Translations under genes and position numbers: made by a program
Notes under the pieces: model-generated
Database searches by the model: none
Seen by the model: the letters and a program-made list of their open reading frames with translations, nothing else
What the model was told of the DNA's origin: nothing
In this document: piece after piece, positions 26,407 to 34,065 of the stretch
How the letters are laid out: every line of letters begins with the position of its first letter
How positions within the stretch are numbered: the first letter of the stretch is position 1
NCBI GenBank assembly: GCA_946402065.1
Contig: CAMIVR010000009.1
Coordinates: 1 to 64,000, forward strand
Direction: 5' to 3'
DNA length: 64,000 bases
From: an uncultured Brevibacillus sp.
Lineage (GTDB): Bacteria > Bacillota > Bacilli > Brevibacillales > Brevibacillaceae

Positions 26407-27328
26407 TGTATTCACCCCGCGTGATCTGCAAAAATTTCTCTTCAAGCGTCGGCGTGGCCGTCTTTACCTGAAAAATGCTGATGCCGGCATGGACCAACGC
26501 AGAAATGACGGTGGGAATCTGATCCTTGCTCATCTGTACGCGCAGCGTATCGTTGATGACGGAGCTTGGCAAGGTGGGGAACGCATTGGCGAGCAGTGCG
26601 TTGGCATTCTCGACTTCATTCACTTCAAACGTGACAGTGGCGTCAACGGCATCGTTTCTGATCATGTCCTGCAGTGAGCGGACGTCAACCAGTTTGCCTT
26701 CCTGAATAATGGCGATTTCATCGCACATCAATTCCATTTCGGCGAGCAGGTGGCTGGAGACGATCACCGACGTGCCGTCCACATCGGCCAGCTGGCGCAG
26801 ATGATCGCGCAGCTCGCGAATCCCTGCCGGGTCGAGGCCGTTGGTCGGCTCATCGAGGATCAGCACAGCGGGGCGATGCAGCAGCGATTGGGCAATGCCG
26901 AGCCGCTGGCGCATGCCGAGCGAGTAGGTTTTCACCTTTTGGTGGATGCTTTTTTCCAGGCCGACGAGGGCGACGACTTCCTTGACGCGCTTCCTGTTTA
27001 CGTCGGGCAGCATCCGGGCACTGTGCAGCAGGTTCTGGTAACCCGACATGAATTTGTACATGTCCGGGTTTTCCACGATGGCCCCGACGTGTTTGATCGC
27101 GCGCGCGTAATCCCGCCTTACGCTCGCCCCCTTGATCGTGATCTCGCCGCTGGTGATCGACGACAGGCCGACCATCATCCGAATAATCGAGGTCTTCCCC
27201 GCTCCGTTCGGGCCGAGCAACCCGAATACCTTCCCTTTGCCGATAGTAAAGCTGACGTTGTCTATGATTGTTTTCAAACCGATTTTTTTCGTGACGTTTC
27301 TGAGTTGGACAATTGCTTCCCGTTCCAT
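26399..27328 (-). CDS. ABC-2 type transporter ATP-binding protein
   Basis: 309 residues. Walker A GPNGAGKTS, signature YSLGMRQRLGIAQSLL, Walker B VLILDEPTNGLDPAG and switch VSSHLLAEME are present, with the C-terminal extension of the CcmA/BcrA class. ATG with GGGAGGAAG upstream. Translationally coupled to the permease. No two-component system or lantibiotic gene is next to it in the window. Confidence 0.92.
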   Translation of the reverse strand: MEREAIVQLRNVTKKIGLKTIIDNVSFTIGKGKVFGLLGPNGAGKTSIIRMMVGLSSITSGEITIKGASVRRDYARAIKHVGAIVENPDMYKFMSGYQNLLHSARMLPDVNRKRVKEVVALVGLEKSIHQKVKTYSLGMRQRLGIAQSLLHRPAVLILDEPTNGLDPAGIRELRDHLRQLADVDGTSVIVSSHLLAEMELMCDEIAIIQEGKLVDVRSLQDMIRNDAVDATVTFEVNEVENANALLANAFPTLPSSVINDTLRVQMSKDQIPTVISALVHAGISIFQVKTATPTLEEKFLQITRGEYSA

Positions 27329-27559
27329 GGGCTTCCTCCCTTAAAGATGTGCGCAGGGCAAAGTAAGATCGTGAAAAGTTCAATTACACAAGTGCTATGA
27401 TAATGCGTTTTGGCGATCTCCGATACGATCCGCGGGTTGAAAGGTCCCTCCGCCTTGAGGTGGATATTTTGCTTGTGCATCAAGTGAAGCTTCTGATATT
27501 CCTTTGACATTTGCCGCTTGTGATGGAGATAAGGACACACAGCAGAGGAGGGTGGAAGT

Positions 27560-27694
27560 ATGGGTGGTGGTTTTGATCTTGAGCAATTGGCGGCGATCGT
27601 GGAGGAAGCAGAGTGGAAGCGCGTCTATGAAGTGGAGATGGCAAGCTGGCCGAGAGCTGGTCGGAACGTTCCGGGAGCTGATCAAATTAGATAA
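27560..27694 (+). CDS. Small 44-residue frame, possibly a gene remnant
   Basis: ATG with GAGGAGGG upstream and an acidic start (MGGGFDLEQLAAIVEEAEWK). After about residue 28 the sequence turns to Pro/Gly/Arg, and the +2 frame continues with a more protein-like segment (LVGTFRELIKLDKIS), which hints at a frameshift. I do not recognise it. Confidence 0.3.
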   Translation: MGGGFDLEQLAAIVEEAEWKRVYEVEMASWPRAGRNVPGADQIR

Positions 27695-27783
27695 AATTAG
27701 CCTAAACGAAAAAGCATGGAATTATCGCCGTGCCTTTCACATTCTGAAGTCCCAATTCTGCTGACTTCTTGGAATATCCGTTA

Positions 27784-28422
27784 TCAAATGACTACTCCCA
27801 GATTCGAGAGAACTCGGTCCATTTCTTCAAAATGTTCTTTATCGCTTGAAGCATAAATCATATCAAAACTATCGTCATTATTTATCAACGCTAATATGCT
27901 GTCATCGTAATGCTCATAAAATTCGATGCCTATCCAGTGCCGAAAGGAAACCCCTTTGTTTTTAAAATTTTCACGAATAAAATCCATCTCGGTTTGTTCT
28001 ATGGAATAGAACGACTCACAGCCGTATTCAAGAGCGAATACGGCTTGCAAATAGGCCATCGCATGAAAAAAATCGGTCAATGTTTCAAATTCCTTGTTCC
28101 ATACCTTTTCATCGTAACTCATGTAGACAGGAGGATTGGGCCTGGTTAAATCGTTCTTATGGATTCCCCAAACACAGACACGCTGATTCTCGCAATAAAA
28201 AATTAAATATTCGCTATGTTTGAAGTATTGGAATTGCTCGGGCTTAATCAAACAATCCTGCGTATGATTCAACCGCTCGTCTTTACCGAGTTCCAAATAA
28301 TAATCTGTAAACACCTGGGGCAATTCACCAAAAATATTTTTAATCCTTTGTATCTCGTCATGACTGAATCCGTTTCGTTTATCGATATGAAACTATTTTT
28401 TAATCATTGTAAAATCAGTCAT
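27784..28422 (-). pseudogene. SUKH (SMI1/KNR4)-type immunity gene broken by an amber codon
   Basis: Read from ATG 28422 (AAGGTG 9 bases upstream) the frame is MTDFTMIKK, then TAG at 28393-28395, then FHIDKRNGFSHDEIQRIK in the same frame and a further ~180 residues to a stop at 27784. The body resembles the SMI1/KNR4 (SUKH) immunity family: LPQVFTDYYLELGKDERLN and SEYLIFYCENQRVCVWGI. A TAT or TAC to TAG change at codon 10 explains the break. Reinitiation at TTG 28323 could give a 179-residue product without the first strand. Such genes normally follow the toxin they neutralise. Here the upstream side is occupied by the prophage end. Confidence 0.7.
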
Positions 28423-28557
28423 CCACATCACACCTTATCCTTGAACAGTTTTCGAGCGATTGACTTAAGTATATTCCAAGTCAGCCTCCTGATCCATTAT
28501 TCGGACCCTTCTCCGGGGACCTACTAACTCCGGTGTGAAGGATTTGAACATACCGCT

Positions 28558-28613
28558 GTTGCCGCGCAAAATTTTCGGCAAAAATTCTCAACATATTTGG
28601 CAAAAATTTCGCC
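28558..28613. repeat. Candidate prophage terminus with transposase-binding repeats
   Basis: GGCAAAAATT occurs at 28578-28587 and again at 28600-28609, exactly 22 bp apart, with a third partial copy GCAAAATTT at 28567-28575. MuA-type transposases bind 22-bp sites placed side by side at phage ends. The sequence begins TGTTGCCGCGCA, which resembles the Mu right end TGAAGCGGCGCA. Exact terminus and target duplication cannot be confirmed without the other end. Confidence 0.5.
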
Positions 28614-28637
28614 GTTTCCTCGGGGTTCCCCATAGCG

Positions 28638-28671
28638 AAAAAGGGGAGGGTAGCGATGTGCCACCTTCCCC
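28638..28671 (-). terminator. Terminator of the phage late operon
   Basis: Minus strand GGGGAAGGT pairs with ACCCTCCCC (one wobble) and is followed by TTTTT. It lies 15 bp after the last phage gene and ~25 bp inside the candidate prophage end. Confidence 0.65.
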
Positions 28672-28685
28672 AATATATTTGTTGT

Positions 28686-28820
28686 TTAGTCTAATTTTCC
28701 TCTTCTTTGCAATTCGGCTCTCACGTCATCACGCAAGAAAACCGGGACTGCAATTTTACCCGGTTCGGATTCCAATGTTCTGAAACCAAGTTCAACCAAG
28801 TCTGCATACATGCTAACCAT
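28686..28820 (-). CDS. Small CD1375-like phage protein
   Basis: 44 residues from ATG 28820, with AAAGGAGGTG 6 bases upstream. The start MVSMYADLVELGFRTLESEP matches the pattern of CD1375-type small phage proteins found at the end of tail operons (MxxMYAxLIxxGxKTxxxVP). Basic/acidic C-terminus. Function unknown. A longer frame reading upstream overlaps the previous gene and lacks a ribosome site. Confidence 0.6.
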   Translation of the reverse strand: MVSMYADLVELGFRTLESEPGKIAVPVFLRDDVRAELQRRGKLD

Positions 28821-28821
28821 T

Positions 28822-29007
28822 CTAATCACCTCCTTTCGCAGCAAACATTTCAACGGCCTCCGCAAGCGCCAACTGCATTTCAATCTTGTCATTTACTTGC
28901 TTTTCAATAGTTTCAGCGAGCGCTAATTGGAGATTGAGTTTTTCTTCTTCCAATCTCTTAATCTTATCCTCTGGAGACTCCTTCACATTGCGAATAACCT
29001 TCCTCAT
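28822..29007 (-). CDS. Small coiled-coil phage protein
   Basis: 61 residues; its ATG overlaps the stop of the variable-protein gene (ATGA), so it is translationally coupled to it. After a basic start the whole sequence is a predicted coiled coil (KRLEEEKLNLQLALAETIEK and a near repeat EMQLALAEAVEM). Proteins of this type sit between tail fibres and lysis genes in Bacillota phages; function is not known. Confidence 0.6.
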   Translation of the reverse strand: MRKVIRNVKESPEDKIKRLEEEKLNLQLALAETIEKQVNDKIEMQLALAEAVEMFAAKGGD

Positions 29008-30653
29008 GACACACCCACCCCAATCACTGCGATTTCAATCTGGCCGAGCGCGAGGTTCGCCTCAACGACGTGCTTTACAGCAACCGCCCAATCGGCATGT
29101 GTCTTATCCTTGTTTTTGAAAACATACTCATTTCCTGCCTGATATTCCGTGGTCATTTCTTCCCATACGGGTGACGGGTCCAACGCATTGTTAGTGACAA
29201 AAACTCTATGAGTAGCCTCCGGGTCAATTGCTTTTTTGTCCATAACACTGATAGCCCGAGGTTGAAACTGGGTGATAGACGGATGCGTGTTAATCTCAAG
29301 CTTGTTGCCGATTCTCATGCTTATGGGTGACGAAAAACTGGGCGTTTTGCTTCCGCTATCAATAGATGCTATCTTACAATTTTTGACCGACCCTTTGGGT
29401 AAAGGTCTTGGATATACAATTCGCAACATCGCGCCGTGATTATCATTGGTAGCACTCGTTATCGGGACCCAATTGCCATCTGAATAGATTTCAAAGCCTG
29501 TTGTAATGTCTTCGAATTCTTCCATTCCTTCATCATCATAAAATCTGGCAAGGAATGTTTGAGTATCGCCATCAGGATCACTACCGATGATGAACCTAAT
29601 CTCCGGTTGCACACTAGTCCGCTGGCTGTTGATCGGGGAAATGATAACGGGTGCATCTGCCACCGAGCCGGTTTTGGTGAAAGTCCAAGTCCTTGTCGAT
29701 TTTGCGTTTTTTGAATCTGTAGCCTCAATCACTGCTGTATGCGAACCGAGATTCAAGCTACCCCATGCAGACGTAAGATCATAGATGTAATTTGCTCCCT
29801 GGTCTGCATTTGGTATGGTACGCACAACCACTCCATCGATTTTTTCAACGATTGTAACTGGGTCATTTTCTGGATCGATAACTGTATAAATCTTTTGCAA
29901 CGGTGTCGAAAAATTACCAAGATCACGATCACTATCAGAAATCAGAGGCGCAGAATTCAGGATTTCAAGGACGGGACGCCAGCCGCGATTGTCATTGCGA
30001 TACGACGACGAATTGTAAGGCCAGTAGCGGGCCGAAGAGTAGCCGCGAGACGCGCGGTAAGCGCTGTTGTGTAGATAAGTCTCTTGGCACCAAGAATAAA
30101 CGCCCATCCAGTTCCAAGCCTGGTTATGGACGCTATTCTTATCCGTATCGTTCAGCGTGGTATCAAGATCACTTGCAATCGGCACCGGAAGCCCCGAGAT
30201 ATTGTCCTCGTTCGTGATGAACCGATCCCACTCATTTGGTTGCTTTCCACCTTCGTAAGTTGTTCCTGTGCCACCTTCGCGCCTTTCTTCACCACCGGTC
30301 AAAAGCCGGAGTTTGTATTGCTGCCCATCAATCGTGATCGTCTTTCCGAACACACGGCCATCGCTATTCAAATCATCCCATGACACATTGACTAAAATTA
30401 CACGATCACAAACCAGCAGTGTCTTTGCGCCATCCTTGATTTTGTGCCACTGTAACTTGTTCGCATCATTGGAATCTGTATTGCCAATGTTCCAATTTCC
30501 GATGTTCGGATCAGTTGAAAAATCGGCGATATTTCCAACACCAGCCCCGGTATACGGTTCCGTTGTGATACGCCAAGGCCGCGTCGGTCTAGGCTTAACT
30601 GTGCTTCCGTTTCGTAGCGTTCCTAGTTTTACCAGACCTTCGTATGTTGCCAA
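29004..30653 (-). CDS. DGR variable protein: C-type-lectin-like domain with Ig-like stalk (tail fibre/adhesin)
   Basis: 549 residues from TTG 30653, preceded by AAGGAAG; the next residues ATYEGLVKLGTLRNGS look like a true N-terminus. The frame is open to 30743 but without a ribosome site. Residues ~50-235 form a C-type-lectin/formylglycine-enzyme-like domain. It ends with the variable repeat and the GWRPVLE motif (224-230) that is usual in DGR targets. Residues ~235-500 look like two or more Ig-like domains (DPENDPVTIV, VQPEIRFIIGSDPDGDTQTF), followed by a terminal domain. Probable receptor-binding tip diversified by the retroelement. The variable site is internal rather than C-terminal. The start overlaps the end of the RT gene by 59 bases. 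Confidence 0.85.
   Translation of the reverse strand: MATYEGLVKLGTLRNGSTVKPRPTRPWRITTEPYTGAGVGNIADFSTDPNIGNWNIGNTDSNDANKLQWHKIKDGAKTLLVCDRVILVNVSWDDLNSDGRVFGKTITIDGQQYKLRLLTGGEERREGGTGTTYEGGKQPNEWDRFITNEDNISGLPVPIASDLDTTLNDTDKNSVHNQAWNWMGVYSWCQETYLHNSAYRASRGYSSARYWPYNSSSYRNDNRGWRPVLEILNSAPLISDSDRDLGNFSTPLQKIYTVIDPENDPVTIVEKIDGVVVRTIPNADQGANYIYDLTSAWGSLNLGSHTAVIEATDSKNAKSTRTWTFTKTGSVADAPVIISPINSQRTSVQPEIRFIIGSDPDGDTQTFLARFYDDEGMEEFEDITTGFEIYSDGNWVPITSATNDNHGAMLRIVYPRPLPKGSVKNCKIASIDSGSKTPSFSSPISMRIGNKLEINTHPSITQFQPRAISVMDKKAIDPEATHRVFVTNNALDPSPVWEEMTTEYQAGNEYVFKNKDKTHADWAVAVKHVVEANLALGQIEIAVIGVGVS
29972..30065 (-). repeat. DGR variable repeat (VR)
   Basis: 94 bp matching the template repeat at 31830-31923 with 8 mismatches (30002, 30019, 30020, 30026, 30037, 30038, 30049, 30050). 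On the coding strand every mismatch replaces an A of the template: A to T five times and A to C three times at minimum count by position. It encodes residues 197-228 of the target. Changed positions are 202, 206, 210, 212 and 218 (Asn to Ser, Ser, Tyr, Pro, Tyr). The 3' end is an unmutated GC-rich stretch adjoining the initiation site. Confidence 0.95.
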
Positions 30654-31689
30654 AATAATCACTTCCTTTTCCTTCCACGTCGATATAGTCATACTTGGCA
30701 AAAATTCCCTTGCAAAGGTTAAAACTATTGGAATGGCGAGCATATCCCAGCCAACTGCTTACGGACTGGTTTACTTCCTTACTTGTCATCTCGCCAGCTA
30801 GCAGCTTACGGTGCATCGCTTTGATGCGTCGTTTCATGGCTCGTTTGGATTGATTCCGAACCAAACGATGCGTCGTCCATATCTTGTATCCATAAGCATT
30901 CACACCTTGCTTGAGTGGAAAGATTTTGGTCTTTTTGTTCGTTTGCAGATGTAGGAACGTGGATAAAAACCACTTCATGCGCTCCAAGATGCGTTGCGCT
31001 TCCTCTTTTGTCGGGAGAATAGCGATAACATCATCCATATACCGAACATACCACTTCACACTAAGAAAACGTTTGGCGTACTGATCCAACTCGTTTAGAT
31101 ACAGATTGGCAAACTCCTGTGATGTCGCATTTCCAAGTGGTAGACCTTTTTCGCCTTCTGGCGAACTGTCGATGATTTTATCAAGTAGCAAAAGTGTATC
31201 GTGGCAACGAATCTTTTTCCGTATGATGCGTTTCAAGACGTCGCGGTCAATGGAGTAAAAGAACTTGGCGACATCGAGTTTGATGATCCACCCGCCACCA
31301 TATTTCCATTGGCACAGTTTCATAAAGTGTTGGACACGATCCACCGCTTTATGGGTGCCCTTATCCTTCCTGCAAGCGAAACTGTCGCTGATGTACACCT
31401 TTTCATAGATTTGGCTGATCACGTTTTGCACGGCGAATTGCACAACCTTATCGCGAATTCTCGGCGCGTTGACGATGCGTTCTTTCGACTCAAACACTTT
31501 AAAAGTGATATAATCGCCAACTACATATTTTTTTGTTCGAAGCTCCTGCCATAAAGCAACCAAGTTAAGCTCTTTGGTCATGCTGAACAAAATCGCATCT
31601 TTCTTGAACTTTCTGTCAGCCTTCTGCGTTTGCCTATATGCTTTTTCGATGTTCGCGAAATCAGTTATTTGATCATAGAGAGTTGTCAT
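30595..31689 (-). CDS. DGR reverse transcriptase
   Basis: 364 residues. The RT palm motifs are intact: KLDVAKFFYSID with Asp139, the DGR-type motif LPLGNATSQ (183-191; group II and retroviral RTs differ here), and YMDD (217-220). The thumb region contains GVNAYGYKIW and a basic helix. The C-terminus is basic (RSGKTRNATKRKHS). In DGRs this enzyme copies the template RNA with errors at A, and the cDNA replaces the variable repeat. It lies 140 bp after the template repeat and overlaps the target gene, so the two are co-expressed. Confidence 0.95.
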   Translation of the reverse strand: MTTLYDQITDFANIEKAYRQTQKADRKFKKDAILFSMTKELNLVALWQELRTKKYVVGDYITFKVFESKERIVNAPRIRDKVVQFAVQNVISQIYEKVYISDSFACRKDKGTHKAVDRVQHFMKLCQWKYGGGWIIKLDVAKFFYSIDRDVLKRIIRKKIRCHDTLLLLDKIIDSSPEGEKGLPLGNATSQEFANLYLNELDQYAKRFLSVKWYVRYMDDVIAILPTKEEAQRILERMKWFLSTFLHLQTNKKTKIFPLKQGVNAYGYKIWTTHRLVRNQSKRAMKRRIKAMHRKLLAGEMTSKEVNQSVSSWLGYARHSNSFNLCKGIFAKYDYIDVEGKGSDYFGNIRRSGKTRNATKRKHS

Positions 31690-31829
31690 ATTGGCATCCT
31701 TTCATGGCTTGGCAAAATGACACTGTTCATGTGTTTACACCTTATAGGTGAAGGATTGGCTCTCCCTTGAAGTTCAAAGCCTAGTCGGCGAATCCGTAGA
31801 CGCGCCGATCGAATGACTTACTAACAAGT

Positions 31830-31923
31830 CGGGACGCCAGCCGCGATTGTCATTGCGATTCGACGACGAATTGTAATTCCAGTTGCGGGCCGAATTGTAG
31901 CCGCGATTCGCGCGGTAAGCGCT
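31830..31923 (-). repeat. DGR template repeat (TR)
   Basis: Non-coding 94-bp repeat in the 257-bp gap between the avd and RT genes. Read in the frame of its target it contains eight Asn codons (AAT/AAC), the usual way DGR templates place adenines at diversified positions. The RNA just after it (31740-31830) can fold, for example CGGCG with CGCCG and CACC-TTATA-GGTG, which may serve RT/Avd binding. Confidence 0.95.
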
Positions 31924-31946
31924 CATACAGAGCCAACCCTATGAAG

Positions 31947-32279
31947 CTAAGACTTTCTCATCAAACCGCCTGTAATTCTGCCAAGTTCTACGATTTTCCT
32001 TTGGACTTCAAGCAGTTTTTTGGCGGTAATATACCGTTGTTCCTTTGCAATCCCGAATAAGACAAGCAAAAGCTTCCATTCCGCATCGACTTGTTGTAAA
32101 TACATGCGTCGATTGGATCTCGATACATTCGCCAGCATAATGTGCCGAATCCCTCGATAGCAGGCTTGCTTGATTTCTTGACAAAGTGCAAATTTCTCTG
32201 CCTTCGGAAATCTCGCAAGAAGCGGATATATTTCATTGAGAAACACTTCCGCCTTCTTTTGCAGGATAAGCGGTTCCAT
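31947..32279 (-). CDS. avd: Avd-like DGR accessory protein
   Basis: 110 residues, all helical and basic, matching the four-helix-bundle accessory variability determinant that binds the RT and template RNA. Conserved-looking parts are FPKAEKFALCQEIKQACYRG and a C-terminal QRYITAKKLLEVQRKIVELG. Start ATG 32279 overlaps the previous stop (TGATG). The gene order avd-TR-RT is the standard DGR core. Confidence 0.85.
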   Translation of the reverse strand: MEPLILQKKAEVFLNEIYPLLARFPKAEKFALCQEIKQACYRGIRHIMLANVSRSNRRMYLQQVDAEWKLLLVLFGIAKEQRYITAKKLLEVQRKIVELGRITGGLMRKS

Positions 32280-32602
32280 CAAATAAACACCTTTCCATTT
32301 CCATACATTCCCTCAATGATCTGTACGCTATCGACTGATTTGATCGTATCGATGAAGACATGCTTCATCCCGAGGTCCGTCATTTCATGATTTAATGCGA
32401 CTTCAAAAGCAAGCGCCATAACATCATGTACCAAGCCTTGAATTTCCGGCTTAAACTCTTCCAACTTTGCCTGCAAGGTAACATCATTGTCTAGCAGTGG
32501 CTTCAGTACGGGATTGAAGTCGTCTGGATGCGCCCTTGTTTTCTCCGTAACCCCCTGGATCGTCTGGTTAATGGCAGGCAGAATGTTTCCCTGAATGCTC
32601 AT
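32279..32602 (-). CDS. Small tail-associated protein upstream of the DGR
   Basis: 107 residues, acidic, mostly helical. It begins SIQGNILPAINQTIQGV and ends FIDTIKSVDSVQIIEGMYGN. It lies between a collar/fibre protein and avd, ending on the avd start. I do not recognise a family; a fibre-attachment or chaperone role is a guess from position. Confidence 0.6.
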   Translation of the reverse strand: MSIQGNILPAINQTIQGVTEKTRAHPDDFNPVLKPLLDNDVTLQAKLEEFKPEIQGLVHDVMALAFEVALNHEMTDLGMKHVFIDTIKSVDSVQIIEGMYGNGKVFI

Positions 32603-32616
32603 TTGACCGTTCCCCC

Positions 32617-32997
32617 TTAAAAGATTGCGTCGAAATCAAACTCCAATTCGTCCGTCGATTCTAAGTTTTTTGTTGTGGTAGTCTTAATAGCAGCCAAGTC
32701 GCCATCTGCATCAAAGATACCCACTTCATTGATTCCTTTGTCCGCTAATCCATCTATATCAGCCTGCACGGCCAACGAATATCGGACCGTTGTCGAGGCA
32801 GGGAGAGAAGGGGTAACAGTCCGGCGGAGGACCTCTTGAAACAGCCCCGTTTCCTCGCCGGTTAAACTCTTCGGTTTTCCTTGCTGATCGACACCACCGG
32901 TACCAATGGCAATATGGGTTATTTCCGGCATAGGAGCGAGTCCTGCTACAGCACGCGCCAACTTCTCCCGATATACTTTCGTTCTCGCGGTCGCCAT
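32617..32997 (-). CDS. Tail fibre/collar-like protein
   Basis: 126 residues. The pattern ITHIAIGTGGVDQQGKPKSL with later LPASTTVRYSLAVQADIDGL is that of the N-terminal domain of phage tail-collar fibres, which attach to the baseplate wedge. No long fibre follows in the same frame, so this may be a stand-alone adaptor to which the DGR variable protein attaches. Confidence 0.65.
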   Translation of the reverse strand: MATARTKVYREKLARAVAGLAPMPEITHIAIGTGGVDQQGKPKSLTGEETGLFQEVLRRTVTPSLPASTTVRYSLAVQADIDGLADKGINEVGIFDADGDLAAIKTTTTKNLESTDELEFDFDAIF

Positions 32998-33009
32998 CTT
33001 ACTGCCTCC

Positions 33010-34065
33010 TTAAATCGTTTCCTCTTCGATAATTTCACCATTACGGATATGACGAACGACGCAGGAATCGGCCAGCTCTAAGTAAAGGTCGATTCCCTTT
33101 GAATTGACCCCGTCAAAAGTATGCGCCCCGTCAAAGCGCCACGCTCCATTGAATGTCAAAACTCCTGGGTCAATCGCATCATACTTTCCTACCCCCAAGT
33201 ACCAAGGGAATGCTTTGAATTTAGCTCCGGCATCCATATCCTGAATGTGGGCCAGCGCTTTGCTCTTGACGGTAGCTAACGATTGTATCTCGATAGGGAA
33301 TGGAATGCTGATCCGTTGGGACAAACGAATGAAGCAAGGCATAGAAGCCGCTAAATAAACGTCGATTCCTTTTTCGTTTATCCCGTTAAAGAATCTCGTT
33401 CCATCAAACTGCCAAGTGCCGTTAAAGACAAGGCTGCCAGGGTCAGAAACTTCAAGCTCGCCAAATCCAAGGAATTGGTAGAGCATTTTCCATTTTGCTT
33501 TACTTTCGATTCTCCATCCCGAGTCAATGATCGCGCGGCTTTTCATCTTTGCTGCTGCTTGAGCGTGAAAATCACTCGGGACTTCGATAAGCAAGCCCAC
33601 AATATGCAGCAAGTGCGCGGGCTTCACTTCGTTGAAGGCCGTTTTTAAACCGGAATAGCTGACCAAATCGTCGATTTCATAGATTGTCTTAAACGTATAG
33701 TTGCTGTACAGCGGAATAAAACGGGCGCTGCGTGTCCGACTGTATGCATTCGCCAAATCAATGGCCGCTTGTTCAGTAAAGGAGCCGGTGCCAGCAATGC
33801 GTCCCTTGATACGAGAACGCCGCTCTTCGTAGGTATCATTTGGATCAGGAGTCAGCCCCCATTCCTCTTCCCAAATTTCCAGCCCCCAGCTCGCTGTTTC
33901 GATAAAAGCCTGGTCTAGTATCTCATCGAACATGAACCATACCTTATCAATCTCTATACCTTCCGTGTCCAGTAGCGCTCGCATAAGGTGAGACTTTGCG
34001 TAATCCTGATGGAGATAGCCCATCATAATGGGGCCGCGCGTACTCGTCCAATCATTGGGATTCAC
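33010..34065 (-). CDS. DUF2313/YmfQ-like baseplate protein with duplicated C-terminal module
   Basis: 351 residues. The first ~185 fit the DUF2313 (YmfQ/XkdU) family: ILDQAFIETASWGLEIWEEE-type start, TPDPNDTYEERRSRIKGRI and a KPAHLLHIVGL-like end. The last ~150 residues hold two copies of DPG-x-L-x-FNGxWxFDG, each ending KGIDxYL (near residues 218-245 and 300-325). Only the first part is usual for the family. The repeats may bind a fibre or cell-wall sugar. Start ATG overlaps the baseplate-J gene by 14 bases. Confidence 0.75.
   Translation of the reverse strand: MNPNDWTSTRGPIMMGYLHQDYAKSHLMRALLDTEGIEIDKVWFMFDEILDQAFIETASWGLEIWEEEWGLTPDPNDTYEERRSRIKGRIAGTGSFTEQAAIDLANAYSRTRSARFIPLYSNYTFKTIYEIDDLVSYSGLKTAFNEVKPAHLLHIVGLLIEVPSDFHAQAAAKMKSRAIIDSGWRIESKAKWKMLYQFLGFGELEVSDPGSLVFNGTWQFDGTRFFNGINEKGIDVYLAASMPCFIRLSQRISIPFPIEIQSLATVKSKALAHIQDMDAGAKFKAFPWYLGVGKYDAIDPGVLTFNGAWRFDGAHTFDGVNSKGIDLYLELADSCVVRHIRNGEIIEEETI

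Noticed and set aside
27502-27530. TTGACA as promoter of the small frame at 27560
   Set aside because: No acceptable -10 box at 16-18 bp.
28530-28560. tRNA-like T-loop (GTTCAAATC on the minus strand) at the prophage edge
   Set aside because: The flanking bases do not pair as a T stem and no acceptor, D or anticodon arms follow, so not a tRNA or tRNA attachment site.
28686-28892. Longer version (68 residues) of the CD1375-like gene
   Set aside because: The extra N-terminal part overlaps the preceding gene and has no ribosome site, while ATG 28820 has AAAGGAGGTG.
29972-31923. Treating the 94-bp repeat pair as an assembly or recombination duplicate
   Set aside because: All eight differences are at template adenines and an RT and Avd gene sit between or next to the copies, which a plain duplication does not explain.
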